Shown here one piece after another: positions 1-7,438 of a DNA stretch of 22,091 nucleotides (position 1 is its first letter; each line of letters starts with the position of its first letter). The position numbers and the translations under genes are program-made. The stretch lies in NCBI GenBank assembly GCA_900540205.1, contig UQER01000037.1, positions 1 to 22,091 on the forward strand, read 5' to 3'. The notes below the pieces were generated by a model. The model had not been told where the DNA came from, searched no databases, and was given only the letters and a program-made list of their open reading frames with translations. The stretch comes from an uncultured Porphyromonadaceae bacterium (lineage in GTDB: Bacteria; Bacteroidota; Bacteroidia; Bacteroidales; Muribaculaceae).

Positions 1-425
1 CCCACGCTCTTGCCCGCCGCCTTTGCTGCCGGGCCGAACTTTGCCAGCTGGCTGGGCGAATTGAACACGATGTGGTCGGCGTACTGCAGCAGCTCCGCGA
101 ACTCGTCTGCCCGGTAGGCCGCGCAGAACACATGGACTTCCTTGCCGGGCATCTCTTCCGCACCCAGGCGGGCTTCAAACAGGCCGCTGGCTTCGGTACC
201 GGCCAGGTGTGGTGCCAGCAGGGGGTAGCAGTCATAATTGCTGAACGCCTTTTGGGCCAGCAGCACCTTGCAGCCGGTGCGCTGGGCCAGGCCGCCCAGA
301 ACTTCCGCGTTGCGGGTCAGGGCGTCTTCATCCAGCAGGTAGCAGGGGGTAGGCAGTTTTTCCAGTTCCGGCGGGATGGTTCCGCCGAGTGCCGCAAAAG
401 GCGGCCGCATATCCCGCTGGTTCAT
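1..425 (-). CDS. nspC: carboxy(nor)spermidine decarboxylase NspC, N-terminal part (runs off window)
   Basis: PLP-dependent, alanine-racemase-fold decarboxylase that removes CO2 from carboxyspermidine or carboxynorspermidine, the last step of the alternative spermidine pathway. About 141 residues are visible. Near the N-terminus is TPCYLLDEDAL, followed by KVLLAQKAFS, where the Lys before AFS is the expected PLP Schiff-base lysine, then EASGLFEARLGAEE and DHIVFNSPSQL, all matching the family. The ATG (425-423) overlaps the stop of the upstream dehydrogenase gene by one base (TGATG), so the two are translationally coupled and share a pathway. Oddity: leucine is almost only CTG (18 of 19 by my count) and serine mostly AGC, unlike genes further right. 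The residue pattern also recalls Clostridia more than Bacteroides NspC (from memory). The C-terminal half, including the acidic substrate-binding residues, lies outside the window. Confidence 0.85.
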   Translation of the reverse strand, partial: MNQRDMRPPFAALGGTIPPELEKLPTPCYLLDEDALTRNAEVLGGLAQRTGCKVLLAQKAFSNYDCYPLLAPHLAGTEASGLFEARLGAEEMPGKEVHVFCAAYRADEFAELLQYADHIVFNSPSQLAKFGPAAKAAGKSV

Positions 426-1651
426 CAATCCACCAGCACGGGGTTATGGTTTTCGCTGCGGGGCAGGCCGTACTTGTCCAGGGCGTCCAGGAAGGGATCG
501 GGATCAAACTCCTCCACGGTATAGACGCCGGGCTTGTTCCATTTGCCGGTGAGGAACATCATGGCGCCGCACATGGCGGGCACGCCGGTGGTGTAGCTCA
601 CGGCCTGCATGCCGGTTTCGAGGTATGCCTCGTGATGCGAGCAGTTGTTGTAGATGTAGTAGGTGAGGGGCTGGCCGTCCTTGCCGGTGCCGGCTATGCG
701 GCATCCGATCGAGGTCTCGCCGGTGTAGTTCTCGCCGAGGTTCTGCGGGTCGGGCAGCACGGCTTTGAGGAACTGCAGGGGCACGATTTTCTGGCCGTTG
801 TAGTCGATTTCGTCGATGCGGGCCATGCCTATGTCCTGAATCACGCGCAGGTGGGTAAGGTATTCCTGTCCGAAAGTCATCCAGAAGCGTGCGCGCTTGA
901 TGGTGGGGAAGTTGTGCACGAGCGATTCCAGCTCCTCGTGATACAGCAGGTAGCTGTCGCGCGGGCCGATGTTGGGGTAGTTGAGCTCGGCATGGAATTC
1001 CAGCGGCTTGGTGGTGACCCATTCGCCGTTGAGGTAGTAGCGGCCGTTCTGGGTTATCTCGCGGATGTTGATTTCGGGGTTGAAGTTGGTGGCGAACGCC
1101 TTGCCGTGGTTTCCGGCATTGCAGTCCACGATGTCGAGCGTCTCCATGGCCGAGAAATAGTGCTTGGCCGCGTAGGCGGTGAACACACCGCTCACACCCG
1201 GGTCGAAACCGCAGCCGAGGATGGCCGTGAGGCCGGCTTTCTCGAAGCGTTCGCGGTAGGCCCACTGCCAGGAGTATTCGAAGTGAGCCACGTCGCGCGG
1301 TTCGTAATTGGCCGTGTCAAGGTAGTTGACGCCGCATTCGAGGCAGGCATCCATTATGGTTAGGTCCTGATAGGGGAGGGCCAGGTTGATGACCATTTCA
1401 GGCTTGTGGCGGCGGAAAAGCTCGCACAGTTGCTCCACGCTGTCGGCATCGACAGTGTCGGTGGTGATTACTGGAAGGTTGGCCTGACCGCGCTTTGCGG
1501 CGGCATCCTTGATGGCTGTGGCGAGTGCGTCGCATTTGCTGCGGGTGCGCGATGCGATGACGATTTCACTGAATACTTCAGGATTCTGCGCGCATTTGTG
1601 TGCGCACACGCTACCTACGCCGCCGGCGCCGATGATGATAACTTTTGCCAT
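425..1651 (-). CDS. saccharopine dehydrogenase family protein, probable carboxy(nor)spermidine dehydrogenase
   Basis: NADPH-dependent enzyme of 408 residues. In this family it condenses aspartate semialdehyde with putrescine or diaminopropane to give carboxyspermidine or carboxynorspermidine. The Rossmann motif GAGGVG is at residues 8-13, followed by ASRTRSKCDAL. The middle carries the catalytic-domain signatures ILGCGFDPGVSGVF and DCNAGNHGKAF, and the end is EEFDPDPFLDALDKYGLP. Length is normal for the family (about 400). The next gene encodes the decarboxylase, which argues for the polyamine role rather than lysine metabolism. The leader is about 100-120 nt if one of the two -7 boxes at 1760-1790 is used. 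Codon use of the last 40 or so codons (about 428-540) resembles the downstream decarboxylase, while the rest resembles the other genes of the window. Confidence 0.88.
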   Translation of the reverse strand: MAKVIIIGAGGVGSVCAHKCAQNPEVFSEIVIASRTRSKCDALATAIKDAAAKRGQANLPVITTDTVDADSVEQLCELFRRHKPEMVINLALPYQDLTIMDACLECGVNYLDTANYEPRDVAHFEYSWQWAYRERFEKAGLTAILGCGFDPGVSGVFTAYAAKHYFSAMETLDIVDCNAGNHGKAFATNFNPEINIREITQNGRYYLNGEWVTTKPLEFHAELNYPNIGPRDSYLLYHEELESLVHNFPTIKRARFWMTFGQEYLTHLRVIQDIGMARIDEIDYNGQKIVPLQFLKAVLPDPQNLGENYTGETSIGCRIAGTGKDGQPLTYYIYNNCSHHEAYLETGMQAVSYTTGVPAMCGAMMFLTGKWNKPGVYTVEEFDPDPFLDALDKYGLPRSENHNPVLVD

Positions 1652-1759
1652 TAGTCCTGTTTTATCTATTTTTCAAAGGGTTACCAAGTAGCTGATAAAA
1701 TTGAACGTCGGGGAGTCGCTTAAAAACTTGACATGAAATTTTATCCGCTTCTAATAAAA

Positions 1760-1790
1760 CAAATATAAAGGGTTCTAATCTGCAAATATA
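1760..1790 (-). promoter_or_regulatory. two candidate -7 boxes for the carboxyspermidine genes
   Basis: On the minus strand TATATTTG occurs twice, at 1767-1760 and 1790-1783, both perfect TAnnTTTG. No clear -33 TTTG is visible at the usual spacing, so which one is used is open. The rest of the 1652-1925 gap is AT-rich with no gene-like reading frame that I trust. Confidence 0.5.
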
Positions 1791-1925
1791 AGCAAATTAA
1801 TTTAAAATGAGCTGTGTTGTCCTGCCGAATCCCGGCCCGTGCACATAAAATTCAGTTAATTTTAATAAATATACCTATGTCACATTCGTCCTTTCACGAC
1901 TCGGCAGCAGGAGGAACGGGTATGA

Positions 1926-2546
1926 TTATGTGAGGCGGATGGCTGAAATCAGACGGGTGGTGGTGCCGGGTTCGCGGCGCCAGGAGGGGTAGAGGAACGG
2001 AGCGGCACTTTCAGGGGAGGCAGTGGTGTGGCGGGTGCATTGGTGGGTGAAGGTTATGTTGGAGAGGGGGATACCTGCGTCCGCAAGGTCTTCGGCATTG
2101 AGCCGGGCAAGATCGAGGTGGTCGGGCGAAGAGAGATGCCGGAAACCGGCTTCACGGAACTGCTTGACAAGTTCGGCCGACACTTCGTAGCATTCCGGGC
2201 AGATGGAGGGGCCTAAAAGAGCTTTCATTCGTGCCGGGTCGGCTCCGAGGGCGCGTAGGCGCCTCACGGTGTTGCTTCCGATGCGGCCAAAGGTGCCGCG
2301 CCAGCCGGCATGCACCGCTGCAACGGCACGTATGTCGGGGGCATAGAGAAGTATGGGCTGACAGTCGGCGGTGCGTACTCCCACGGCTATGGCCGGGTCA
2401 CATGTAATCAGGGCGTCGGTGTCGGCGAAAGTCTGGTCGGCCGAAGTACACAGTGCCACATTGGCCGTGTGCGTCTGCTGCGGCAGCACGAGGCTCACGC
2501 TTTCAGGCAGGATGATATCGGGGTGGCTGAGGGTGGAGATCTGCAT
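1926..2546 (-). CDS. pgeF: PgeF/YfiH laccase-domain family protein (short form)
   Basis: Member of the peptidoglycan-editing-factor / multicopper polyphenol oxidase domain family. PgeF is known to hydrolyse mis-incorporated residues such as L-Ser from muropeptide precursors, and relatives act on purine nucleosides. From this start there are 206 residues: LPQQTH (21-26), RTADCQPILL (59-68), HAGWRGT (79-85), then a cysteine-containing GPSICPECYEV. The His, Cys and Cys metal/catalytic positions are therefore present. The usual C-terminal FFSxRR...GR block is altered to PFLYPSWRREPGTTTR. About 60-70 N-terminal residues normal for the family (the TTRxGGVS..SxNLG part) are absent. ATG at 2546 is chosen because GGGAGG stands about 10 nt upstream; ATG at 2576 is the alternative. 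An ATG at 2627 would lie upstream of the -7 box at 2619-2612 and is unlikely. Confidence 0.8.
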   Translation of the reverse strand: MQISTLSHPDIILPESVSLVLPQQTHTANVALCTSADQTFADTDALITCDPAIAVGVRTADCQPILLYAPDIRAVAAVHAGWRGTFGRIGSNTVRRLRALGADPARMKALLGPSICPECYEVSAELVKQFREAGFRHLSSPDHLDLARLNAEDLADAGIPLSNITFTHQCTRHTTASPESAAPFLYPSWRREPGTTTRLISAIRLT

Positions 2547-2611
2547 TTCCACACCCTCCCAATGGGGTAGTGTCATATATGTTGTTTGAGTGAAACGTTT
2601 GTTCGGGGCTG

Positions 2612-2619
2612 CAAAGATA
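2612..2619 (-). promoter_or_regulatory. -7 box of pgeF
   Basis: TATCTTTG on the minus strand matches TAnnTTTG exactly. A start near 2605 would give a 28-58 nt leader, and it places the promoter downstream of the most upstream possible ATG (2627), so it decides against that start. Confidence 0.6.
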
Positions 2620-2690
2620 ATCAACAATTTCTGAATTGGAAGTCAAACCAAATGCCTTCGGCCGGTGTTGTGCGCTTGACAGGTTATTAT

Positions 2691-2698
2691 TAAATTTG
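2691..2698 (+). promoter_or_regulatory. -7 box of the DIP1984-family gene
   Basis: TAAATTTG is a perfect TAnnTTTG, with GTTG about 20 bases upstream (2667-2670) as a weak -33 element. Predicted leader is about 47 nt before the ATG at 2752. It is divergent from the pgeF promoter about 75 bp away. Confidence 0.6.
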
Positions 2699-2751
2699 AA
2701 CGCGGAATAGCGGAATTACAAAATAACAGTTACAACTAAACGTCTCGTTCT

Positions 2752-3210
2752 ATGAAACTTGCTGAAGCACTCCAGATCAGGGCAGATTTGCAGCGTAGGC
2801 TTGCCCAGATGCCGCAAAGGCTTGAAAACAACGCAACGGTGCAGGAGGGTACTGAACCTGCCGAAAATCCCGAATCGCTGCTCCGCGAACTGGATACACT
2901 CACCGGTGAGCTTGAACGGCTCATGACGCGTATCAACCTGACCAACGCACGCGCTGCCGGAGAGGACGGCGTGACAATCACCGCCCTTATGGCGCGACGC
3001 GACATATTGCGTTCCAAGGCCGACACATTGCGGCGTTTCCTCAACGCCGCAAGCAGCATTGCCCAGCGCAGGCAGTCAACCGATATCCGCATTCTCCCCA
3101 CAGTGGATGTGTCGCGATTGCGCAAGCGTTGCGACGGACTGTCGAAGGAGCTGCGTGAAACGGATCTGGCCATACAGAAGCTGAACTGGACGACCGACCT
3201 GATAGACTGA
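2752..3210 (+). CDS. DIP1984 family protein
   Basis: Small soluble alpha-helical protein of 152 residues, predicted coiled-coil. The family is known from a Corynebacterium diphtheriae crystal structure; older annotations call it septicolysin. No biochemical function is established that I can name. Signatures: MKLAEALQIRADLQRRLAQM at the N-terminus, NATVQEGTEPAENPE (about 26-40), INLTNARAAGEDGVTI, and the C-terminus AIQKLNWTTDLID. Length is normal for the family. It starts at the only sensible ATG, 50-60 nt after a good -7 box, stands alone, and is divergent from pgeF. Codon use fits the neighbouring genes. Family assignment is by recalled similarity and I am confident of it; function remains unknown. 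Confidence 0.85.
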   Translation: MKLAEALQIRADLQRRLAQMPQRLENNATVQEGTEPAENPESLLRELDTLTGELERLMTRINLTNARAAGEDGVTITALMARRDILRSKADTLRRFLNAASSIAQRRQSTDIRILPTVDVSRLRKRCDGLSKELRETDLAIQKLNWTTDLID

Positions 3211-3494
3211 CGTATCGGCAACTCCGGAAACTTTTCGGCGACAGCATCAAGGGGGCATGTGCAGTCATCCGGCGGGGCGAAAGCCAAACCGATTCCCGGA
3301 CGGGATAAGCTTGTCAGCCCGAACGGCACAGGGCAAAAATCTTTTTATCCATCGCCGCACAACGCACAAGCTCATAAAACGGCCATGCAGGCCTTACATC
3401 GCATCTGAATAATCACCATGGTTTTGACCGACGGTGACTGCATGCGCCCCCCTTCGTGATGCTGCCGCCATTTTTAATTTTTGCCGTTATTTCG
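3211..3494. other. intergenic stretch before uvrC
   Basis: About 320 bases without a gene, counting up to the uvrC start. I see no convincing small ORF, hairpin with T-tail or repeat. The only supported element is the uvrC -7 box at its right end. The next ATG upstream in the uvrC frame (3456) would lie before the promoter, so I do not count it as coding. Confidence 0.5.
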
Positions 3495-3502
3495 TATTTT
3501 TG
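3495..3502 (+). promoter_or_regulatory. -7 box of uvrC
   Basis: TATTTTTG is a perfect TAnnTTTG. A start near 3509 leaves about 22 nt of leader to ATG 3531, and it rules out the in-frame ATG at 3456 as the main start. Confidence 0.6.
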
Positions 3503-3530
3503 TTTTCGCAATCGGCACAATGCACGAAAT

Positions 3531-5357
3531 ATGGGAAAACATTCAAAGGACAAGTCGCCTGAACTGCAGCAGAAAATAGCCATCCTCCCCGAAACTCCCG
3601 GTGTCTACATGTACTACGACGCCGAGGGGACGGTGATCTACGTGGGCAAGGCCAAGAATCTGAAGCGCAGGGTGTCGAGTTATTTCAACCGCACCCACGA
3701 TGTGCTCCGCACAAATCTGCTTGTGCGTGCCATAGCTGACATGAGCTACATTGTGGTCCCCACCGAACAGGATGCCCTCAATCTTGAGAACTCCATGATA
3801 AAGGAGTACAAGCCCCGCTACAATGTGCTGCTCAAGGACGACAAATCCTATCCCTGGATCTGCATTACCAAGGAGATGTTTCCGCGTGTGTTCATGACAC
3901 GCCAGCGCCTCAAGGACGGCTCAAAATATTTCGGCCCGTACACCGAGGCCGGTGCGGCGCGCGCGGTGCTCGAACTGGCTCGGGAGCTCTATCCCATCCG
4001 TACGTGCCGTGTGCCCATCACCCCCGACACGCTGTCCCGGGGAAAGGGCCGGCTCTGTCTGGAGTATCACCTGAAACGGTGTCTGGGCTGCTGTGTGGGG
4101 AAGGTGTCGGCCGAGGATTATGCCGGTTACATAGAGCACATACGCATGATTCTGCGTGGTGAGACGGGTGTGCTGATGAACTATCTGCGCACGGAGATGG
4201 AACGCCTCGCCTCCGAACTGCGCTTCGAGGAGGCTCAGGAGCTCAAGGAGAAATATCAGCTTGTGGAGCGCTACAATGCCAAAAGCGTGATTGTGAGCCA
4301 GACACTCGATAATGTGGATGTGTTCGGCATCGACGATGACGTTAAGGATGTGTTCATCAACTATATGCATGTGCGCCGCGGGGCTGTGGTGCGCAGCCTC
4401 ACGCTGCAATACAAGCGGCGAATGGAGGAGAGTCAGGCCGAACTGCTGGCCTACGCCATGGAGGAGGTGCGTTCGCGCTTCGGCATAGAGTTCGGCGAGG
4501 TGATTGTGCCGCTGGAACCGGATGCGGAGTTTGCCGGGGCCACCTACACTGTGCCTCAGCGCGGCGACAGGGCCAAGCTCCTCGACGTGTCGGTGCGCAA
4601 TGCCCGTCAGAGCAAGATCGACGCCCTCAAGCAGATGGAACGCCTCGACCCGGAGAAACGTACCATGCGCACTCTGGAGCGCATGAAAGCCGATTTCCGT
4701 CTGAAAGTGCTTCCGCGCCACGTGGAGTGTTTCGATAACTCAAATATCCAGGGTACCAATCCGGTGGCCAGTTGCGTTGTGTTCCGCGATGCGCGTCCGT
4801 CGAAGAAGGATTACCGCCATTTCAACATAAAGACCGTGGAAGGCCCCGACGACTTCGCCTCGATGAAGGAGGTGCTTACACGGCGCTACACACGGCTGAT
4901 GGAGGAGGCTCCCGACGATTTGCCGCAACTCATCGTGGTCGACGGTGGAAAGGGGCAGCTCAGTGCTGCAGTGGAAGCCCTGGACGAGATCGGACTGCGC
5001 GGGGTGATTTCGGTGGTGGGGATAGCCAAGCGCCTGGAGGAGATCTTCTTCCCCGGCGATTCAGTGCCTCTGTATATCGACAAGAATTCCGAATCGCTAA
5101 GGGTGGTGCAGCAGCTGCGCGACGAGGCTCACCGTTTCGGCATCACGCATCACCGCAACCGCCGCTCAAAGTCGGCGATTGTCAGCGAACTCTCGCAGAT
5201 AAAAGGGATAGGCCCGGGCACGGAGCAGACCCTGTTGAGGCATTTCAAGAGTGCGAAACGCGTATCGGAGGCATCGCTCGACGCGCTTGCCGAGGTAATC
5301 GGGCCGGCAAAAGCACGCCTGGTGCGCGACCACTTCGCACCACCGGCTTTGTCGTGA
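3531..5357 (+). CDS. uvrC: excinuclease ABC subunit UvrC
   Basis: Nucleotide excision repair nuclease of 608 residues. It makes both incisions around a lesion after UvrA/UvrB loading. Domains in order: GIY-YIG nuclease about 20-100 (GVYMYYD, VIYVGKAKNLKRR); a cysteine cluster with C159, C176, C184 and C187/188 (KRCLGCC), the likely [4Fe-4S] site; UVR/UvrB-binding motif about 218-250 (LRFEEAQELKEKY); RNase H-like endonuclease about 395-540 with D402 (FDNSNIQGTNP), D471 (VVDGGKGQL) and H534 (DEAHRFGITHHR); C-terminal helix-hairpin-helix pair about 553-608 (IKGIGPGTEQTLL). All key residues are present. MGKHSKDK at 3531 is the start because the promoter -7 box lies just upstream. It stands alone and converges with the cytidylate-kinase-like gene 16 bp away. 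Confidence 0.97.
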   Translation: MGKHSKDKSPELQQKIAILPETPGVYMYYDAEGTVIYVGKAKNLKRRVSSYFNRTHDVLRTNLLVRAIADMSYIVVPTEQDALNLENSMIKEYKPRYNVLLKDDKSYPWICITKEMFPRVFMTRQRLKDGSKYFGPYTEAGAARAVLELARELYPIRTCRVPITPDTLSRGKGRLCLEYHLKRCLGCCVGKVSAEDYAGYIEHIRMILRGETGVLMNYLRTEMERLASELRFEEAQELKEKYQLVERYNAKSVIVSQTLDNVDVFGIDDDVKDVFINYMHVRRGAVVRSLTLQYKRRMEESQAELLAYAMEEVRSRFGIEFGEVIVPLEPDAEFAGATYTVPQRGDRAKLLDVSVRNARQSKIDALKQMERLDPEKRTMRTLERMKADFRLKVLPRHVECFDNSNIQGTNPVASCVVFRDARPSKKDYRHFNIKTVEGPDDFASMKEVLTRRYTRLMEEAPDDLPQLIVVDGGKGQLSAAVEALDEIGLRGVISVVGIAKRLEEIFFPGDSVPLYIDKNSESLRVVQQLRDEAHRFGITHHRNRRSKSAIVSELSQIKGIGPGTEQTLLRHFKSAKRVSEASLDALAEVIGPAKARLVRDHFAPPALS

Positions 5358-5373
5358 AATCTTTTACGGACGA

Positions 5374-6039
5374 TTATTTTCTTACCGGCTCAATGCCGAA
5401 GCGACGACGGATGTAGAGGGCGATGATGTCGCATATGGCCTCGAGCGGGAGCACCGACGAATCGAACGTGATGTCGTAGCCGCTTGAGTCGCCCCAGCGT
5501 TTGTCGGTGTAGAAATTATAGTACGACGCGCGGAGCTTGTCGGTTTTCTCGGCAAGGTTTCGCGCCTCTTTTTCGGTGGCTTTGTCGTTGCGTCGCAGGA
5601 TGCGCGCCACGCGTTCGCTCATCGGGGCGTGGATAAACACGTTGACATGCGGCACATGGCTCTCGCGCAGCACGAAGTCGGCCGACCGCCCCACAAATAC
5701 ACTGGGAGCAGTTTCGGCCAGGGTGTTGATCACATCGGCTATGGAGTTGTAGATCGAATCGCTCATCATGGCCTGCCCGTTGTACCATGGAATCTGGCCG
5801 TAGCCCATGCTGAACGACACGGCACTCCCCATGAGGTTGGGCATCCGCTCGTCGGTGCGTTCGAAAAGTTCGGTGGAGAGTCCCGCCTTCTGCGCACCGC
5901 GCGCCAGCAGCTGTTTGTCGTAATAATCTATGCCGAACCGTTCGGCAAGCATCTTGCCGAGTTCACGGCCGCCGCTTCCGAACTGGCGTCCGATTGTGAT
6001 GGCGAAATTGGCCTTGTTGTCGAGTTGAGAGTTGTCCAT
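5374..6039 (-). CDS. cytidylate kinase-like family protein
   Basis: P-loop nucleoside-monophosphate kinase-like protein of 221 residues, of the cytidylate-kinase-2 type common in Bacteroidetes and Firmicutes. The P-loop is in ITIGRQFGSGGRELG near residues 14-28. It is followed by DYYDKQLL, FVGRSADFVL, HAPMSERVARI and a lid-like region DKATEKEARNLAEKTDKLR, then YYNFYTDKRWGD and the end FDSSVLPLEAICDIIA. Substrate is not proven; many family members lack demonstrated CMP kinase activity. The start at 6039 puts the P-loop at the usual distance from the N-terminus. An alternative ATG at 6096 overlaps the bioB stop as ATGA and would add 19 residues, so coupling to bioB is possible. It is co-directional with and directly behind bioB, probably in one transcript. 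Confidence 0.85.
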   Translation of the reverse strand: MDNSQLDNKANFAITIGRQFGSGGRELGKMLAERFGIDYYDKQLLARGAQKAGLSTELFERTDERMPNLMGSAVSFSMGYGQIPWYNGQAMMSDSIYNSIADVINTLAETAPSVFVGRSADFVLRESHVPHVNVFIHAPMSERVARILRRNDKATEKEARNLAEKTDKLRASYYNFYTDKRWGDSSGYDITFDSSVLPLEAICDIIALYIRRRFGIEPVRK

Positions 6040-6092
6040 GGCGTGGGGAATGAATGGATTTGCAATGTATGGGGTTGCCCGGAGGCAAGCAG

Positions 6093-7100
6093 TCATTTAG
6101 TGTCGGCTTCGGGTGTGGTGTCGAATCCGAGCGCGCGGAACATCTCGAAATCGCCTTTCATGCCGTTGCCTACGGTGGTGAGCATGTCGCCCACGATTGC
6201 GCCGTTCACACCTCCGCGGAGCATCCGTGAGGTGGCCTCGGCCGAAAGCCTCGCGCGTCCGCCTGCAAAGCGGAGCACGGTTGTCGGGGCAAGCAGGCGC
6301 ATCAGTGCCAGTGTGAGGATTACCTCGCGCTCGTCGAGCAAGGGTGTGTTTTCGAGCGGTGTTCCCTTGATAGGGTTGAGCAGGTTGACAGGCACAGATA
6401 CCGCTCCGGCCTCTATGGCCTCCTCGACCATCTCCAGGCGCTGCCGCATGGTCTCGCCCATCCCGATTATTCCTCCGGAGCATACCTCAAGTCCCACCTC
6501 ACGCGCCAGGGCGATGGTGCGGAGCTTGTCGGCGCGTGTGTGCGAGGTGCAGAGTGTGGGGAAGAACGATGCGGCCGTCTCAAGGTTGCAGTGGTAGCGG
6601 CGCACGCCGCCGTCGTACAGTGCCTGCAGTTCTTCCCGTCCAAGCAGTCCCATCGAGGCGCAGAATTCCATCGAAGTGTCACGCCGGGCCTGAGCGTAAA
6701 GGTCGCAATAGCGGCGTATGTCGGCGATGCCGACCTTGCGGCCAGAGCACACAATGGAGTAGCGGTGCACGCCGTGGGCGTCGTTGTAAGCGGCAAGCCG
6801 GTTGAATTCGTCGGTGTCCACCATGCTGTATTCGGCGCAGCCTGTGTGGTGGCCGGCAGCCTGAGCGCACCATTTGCAGTTCTCCGAGCAGCGTCCGGAG
6901 CGGCCGTTGACAATCGAGCACGTGTCGAAATGGTTGCCGCAGTTTGCAATGCGCACCTCGTCGGCGGCATCGCATAGGGCATCGAGCTTTTCGTCCGTGT
7001 CGCACCCCTCGGCGAGTGCGATGCATTCGTCGATTGAAGCGCCTTCGCTCCGTAAGGCACGGTCTTTTATGGATATGAGCAGTTGCTGAAAATCTGTCAT
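6093..7100 (-). CDS. bioB: biotin synthase BioB
   Basis: Radical SAM enzyme of 335 residues that inserts sulfur into dethiobiotin, the last step of biotin synthesis. The [4Fe-4S] SAM motif is CSENCKWC (C71, C75, C78). The [2Fe-2S] ligands appear intact: C118 (SIVCSG), C147 (EFCASMG), C207 (VCSGGIIGMGE) and R277 (LRFAGGRARL). LNPIKGTPLE (241-250) is another family hallmark. ATG at 7100 (MTDFQQLL) gives a normal length. In-frame upstream ATGs (7229, 7133) lie before or at the predicted transcription start, because a TAACTTTG box sits at 7161-7154. No other biotin gene is adjacent; the next gene is a nucleotide-kinase-like protein. I see no recognisable BirA operator. Confidence 0.95.
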   Translation of the reverse strand: MTDFQQLLISIKDRALRSEGASIDECIALAEGCDTDEKLDALCDAADEVRIANCGNHFDTCSIVNGRSGRCSENCKWCAQAAGHHTGCAEYSMVDTDEFNRLAAYNDAHGVHRYSIVCSGRKVGIADIRRYCDLYAQARRDTSMEFCASMGLLGREELQALYDGGVRRYHCNLETAASFFPTLCTSHTRADKLRTIALAREVGLEVCSGGIIGMGETMRQRLEMVEEAIEAGAVSVPVNLLNPIKGTPLENTPLLDEREVILTLALMRLLAPTTVLRFAGGRARLSAEATSRMLRGGVNGAIVGDMLTTVGNGMKGDFEMFRALGFDTTPEADTK

Positions 7101-7153
7101 TTGTCTGAAAATTTTGACCCGGGAGACAGGCATGTCGGGAGAGAGGTATACAA

Positions 7154-7161
7154 CAAAGTTA
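7154..7161 (-). promoter_or_regulatory. -7 box of bioB
   Basis: TAACTTTG on the minus strand, perfect TAnnTTTG. Predicted leader is about 46 nt before the ATG at 7100. Confidence 0.6.
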
Positions 7162-7211
7162 GGCAATTCTTTCAAAAGACTGGGGGGCAGTGCGGAAATT
7201 TTTATCAAAAA

Positions 7212-7229
7212 ATGCCGCAAATGTGGCAT
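7212..7229. repeat. 18-bp dyad upstream of the small-peptide promoter
   Basis: ATGCCGC - AAAT - GTGGCAT, an inverted repeat with one G-T pair, lying between the divergent bioB and small-peptide promoters, about 20 bp upstream of the latter's -7 box. Position fits an operator; no factor is known. Confidence 0.35.
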
Positions 7230-7250
7230 GTCCGGGCCGGCCTATTTCCA

Positions 7251-7258
7251 TATCTTTG
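7251..7258 (+). promoter_or_regulatory. -7 box of the 42-residue peptide gene
   Basis: TATCTTTG, perfect TAnnTTTG, about 52 bp before the ATG at 7310. No good -33 TTTG at N19, so the promoter may be weak or activated. Confidence 0.5.
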
Positions 7259-7309
7259 CATATCTCACCTTAATGGAATAGGCAACAGTAATAAAACAGA
7301 CAACTGTCC

Positions 7310-7438
7310 ATGAAAATCAGAATCACATTATCCGCTGCAATATTGCTGCTGACGCATGGCATGTGCTGCCCGGCATCTTTCGGTTCGTTCATATATGAGA
7401 CCGATGGCCCTGGAAGTCTGAATATCGCCAAAGATTGA
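7310..7438 (+). CDS. putative small secreted peptide (42 aa), unknown function
   Basis: Short reading frame not recognised as any family. It starts MKIRITLSAAILLLTHGMCC, a textbook signal peptide (basic n-region, hydrophobic core about residues 6-15), followed by PASFGSFIYETDGPGSLN and a lysine/aspartate end before TGA. The mature part would be only about 20-24 residues after cleavage near the Cys-Cys pair. HGMC is a poor lipobox, so lipidation is doubtful. A perfect -7 box stands about 50 bp upstream, and the frame lies in a gap of over 500 bp between bioB and the SRP RNA. It could be a real peptide (signal, toxin or bacteriocin-like) or the remnant 5' end of a decayed secreted-protein gene. 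There is no recognisable continuation in other frames behind the stop. Confidence 0.4.
   Translation: MKIRITLSAAILLLTHGMCCPASFGSFIYETDGPGSLNIAKD

Noticed and set aside
389..1363. Long plus-strand frame of 324 codons opposite the carboxyspermidine dehydrogenase gene
   Set aside because: It is the antisense of a well-supported family member with a Rossmann motif; its product has a low-complexity Val/Gly/His composition and no recognisable domain.
1823..1912. CTGCCGA ... TCGGCAG as a terminator behind pgeF
   Set aside because: The arms are seven bases long and about 80 bases apart with no T-run; a folded terminator is unlikely.
2736..3329. 197-codon minus-strand frame over the DIP1984 gene
   Set aside because: Ser/Arg-rich shadow; the plus-strand product matches a known family from end to end and has a good promoter.
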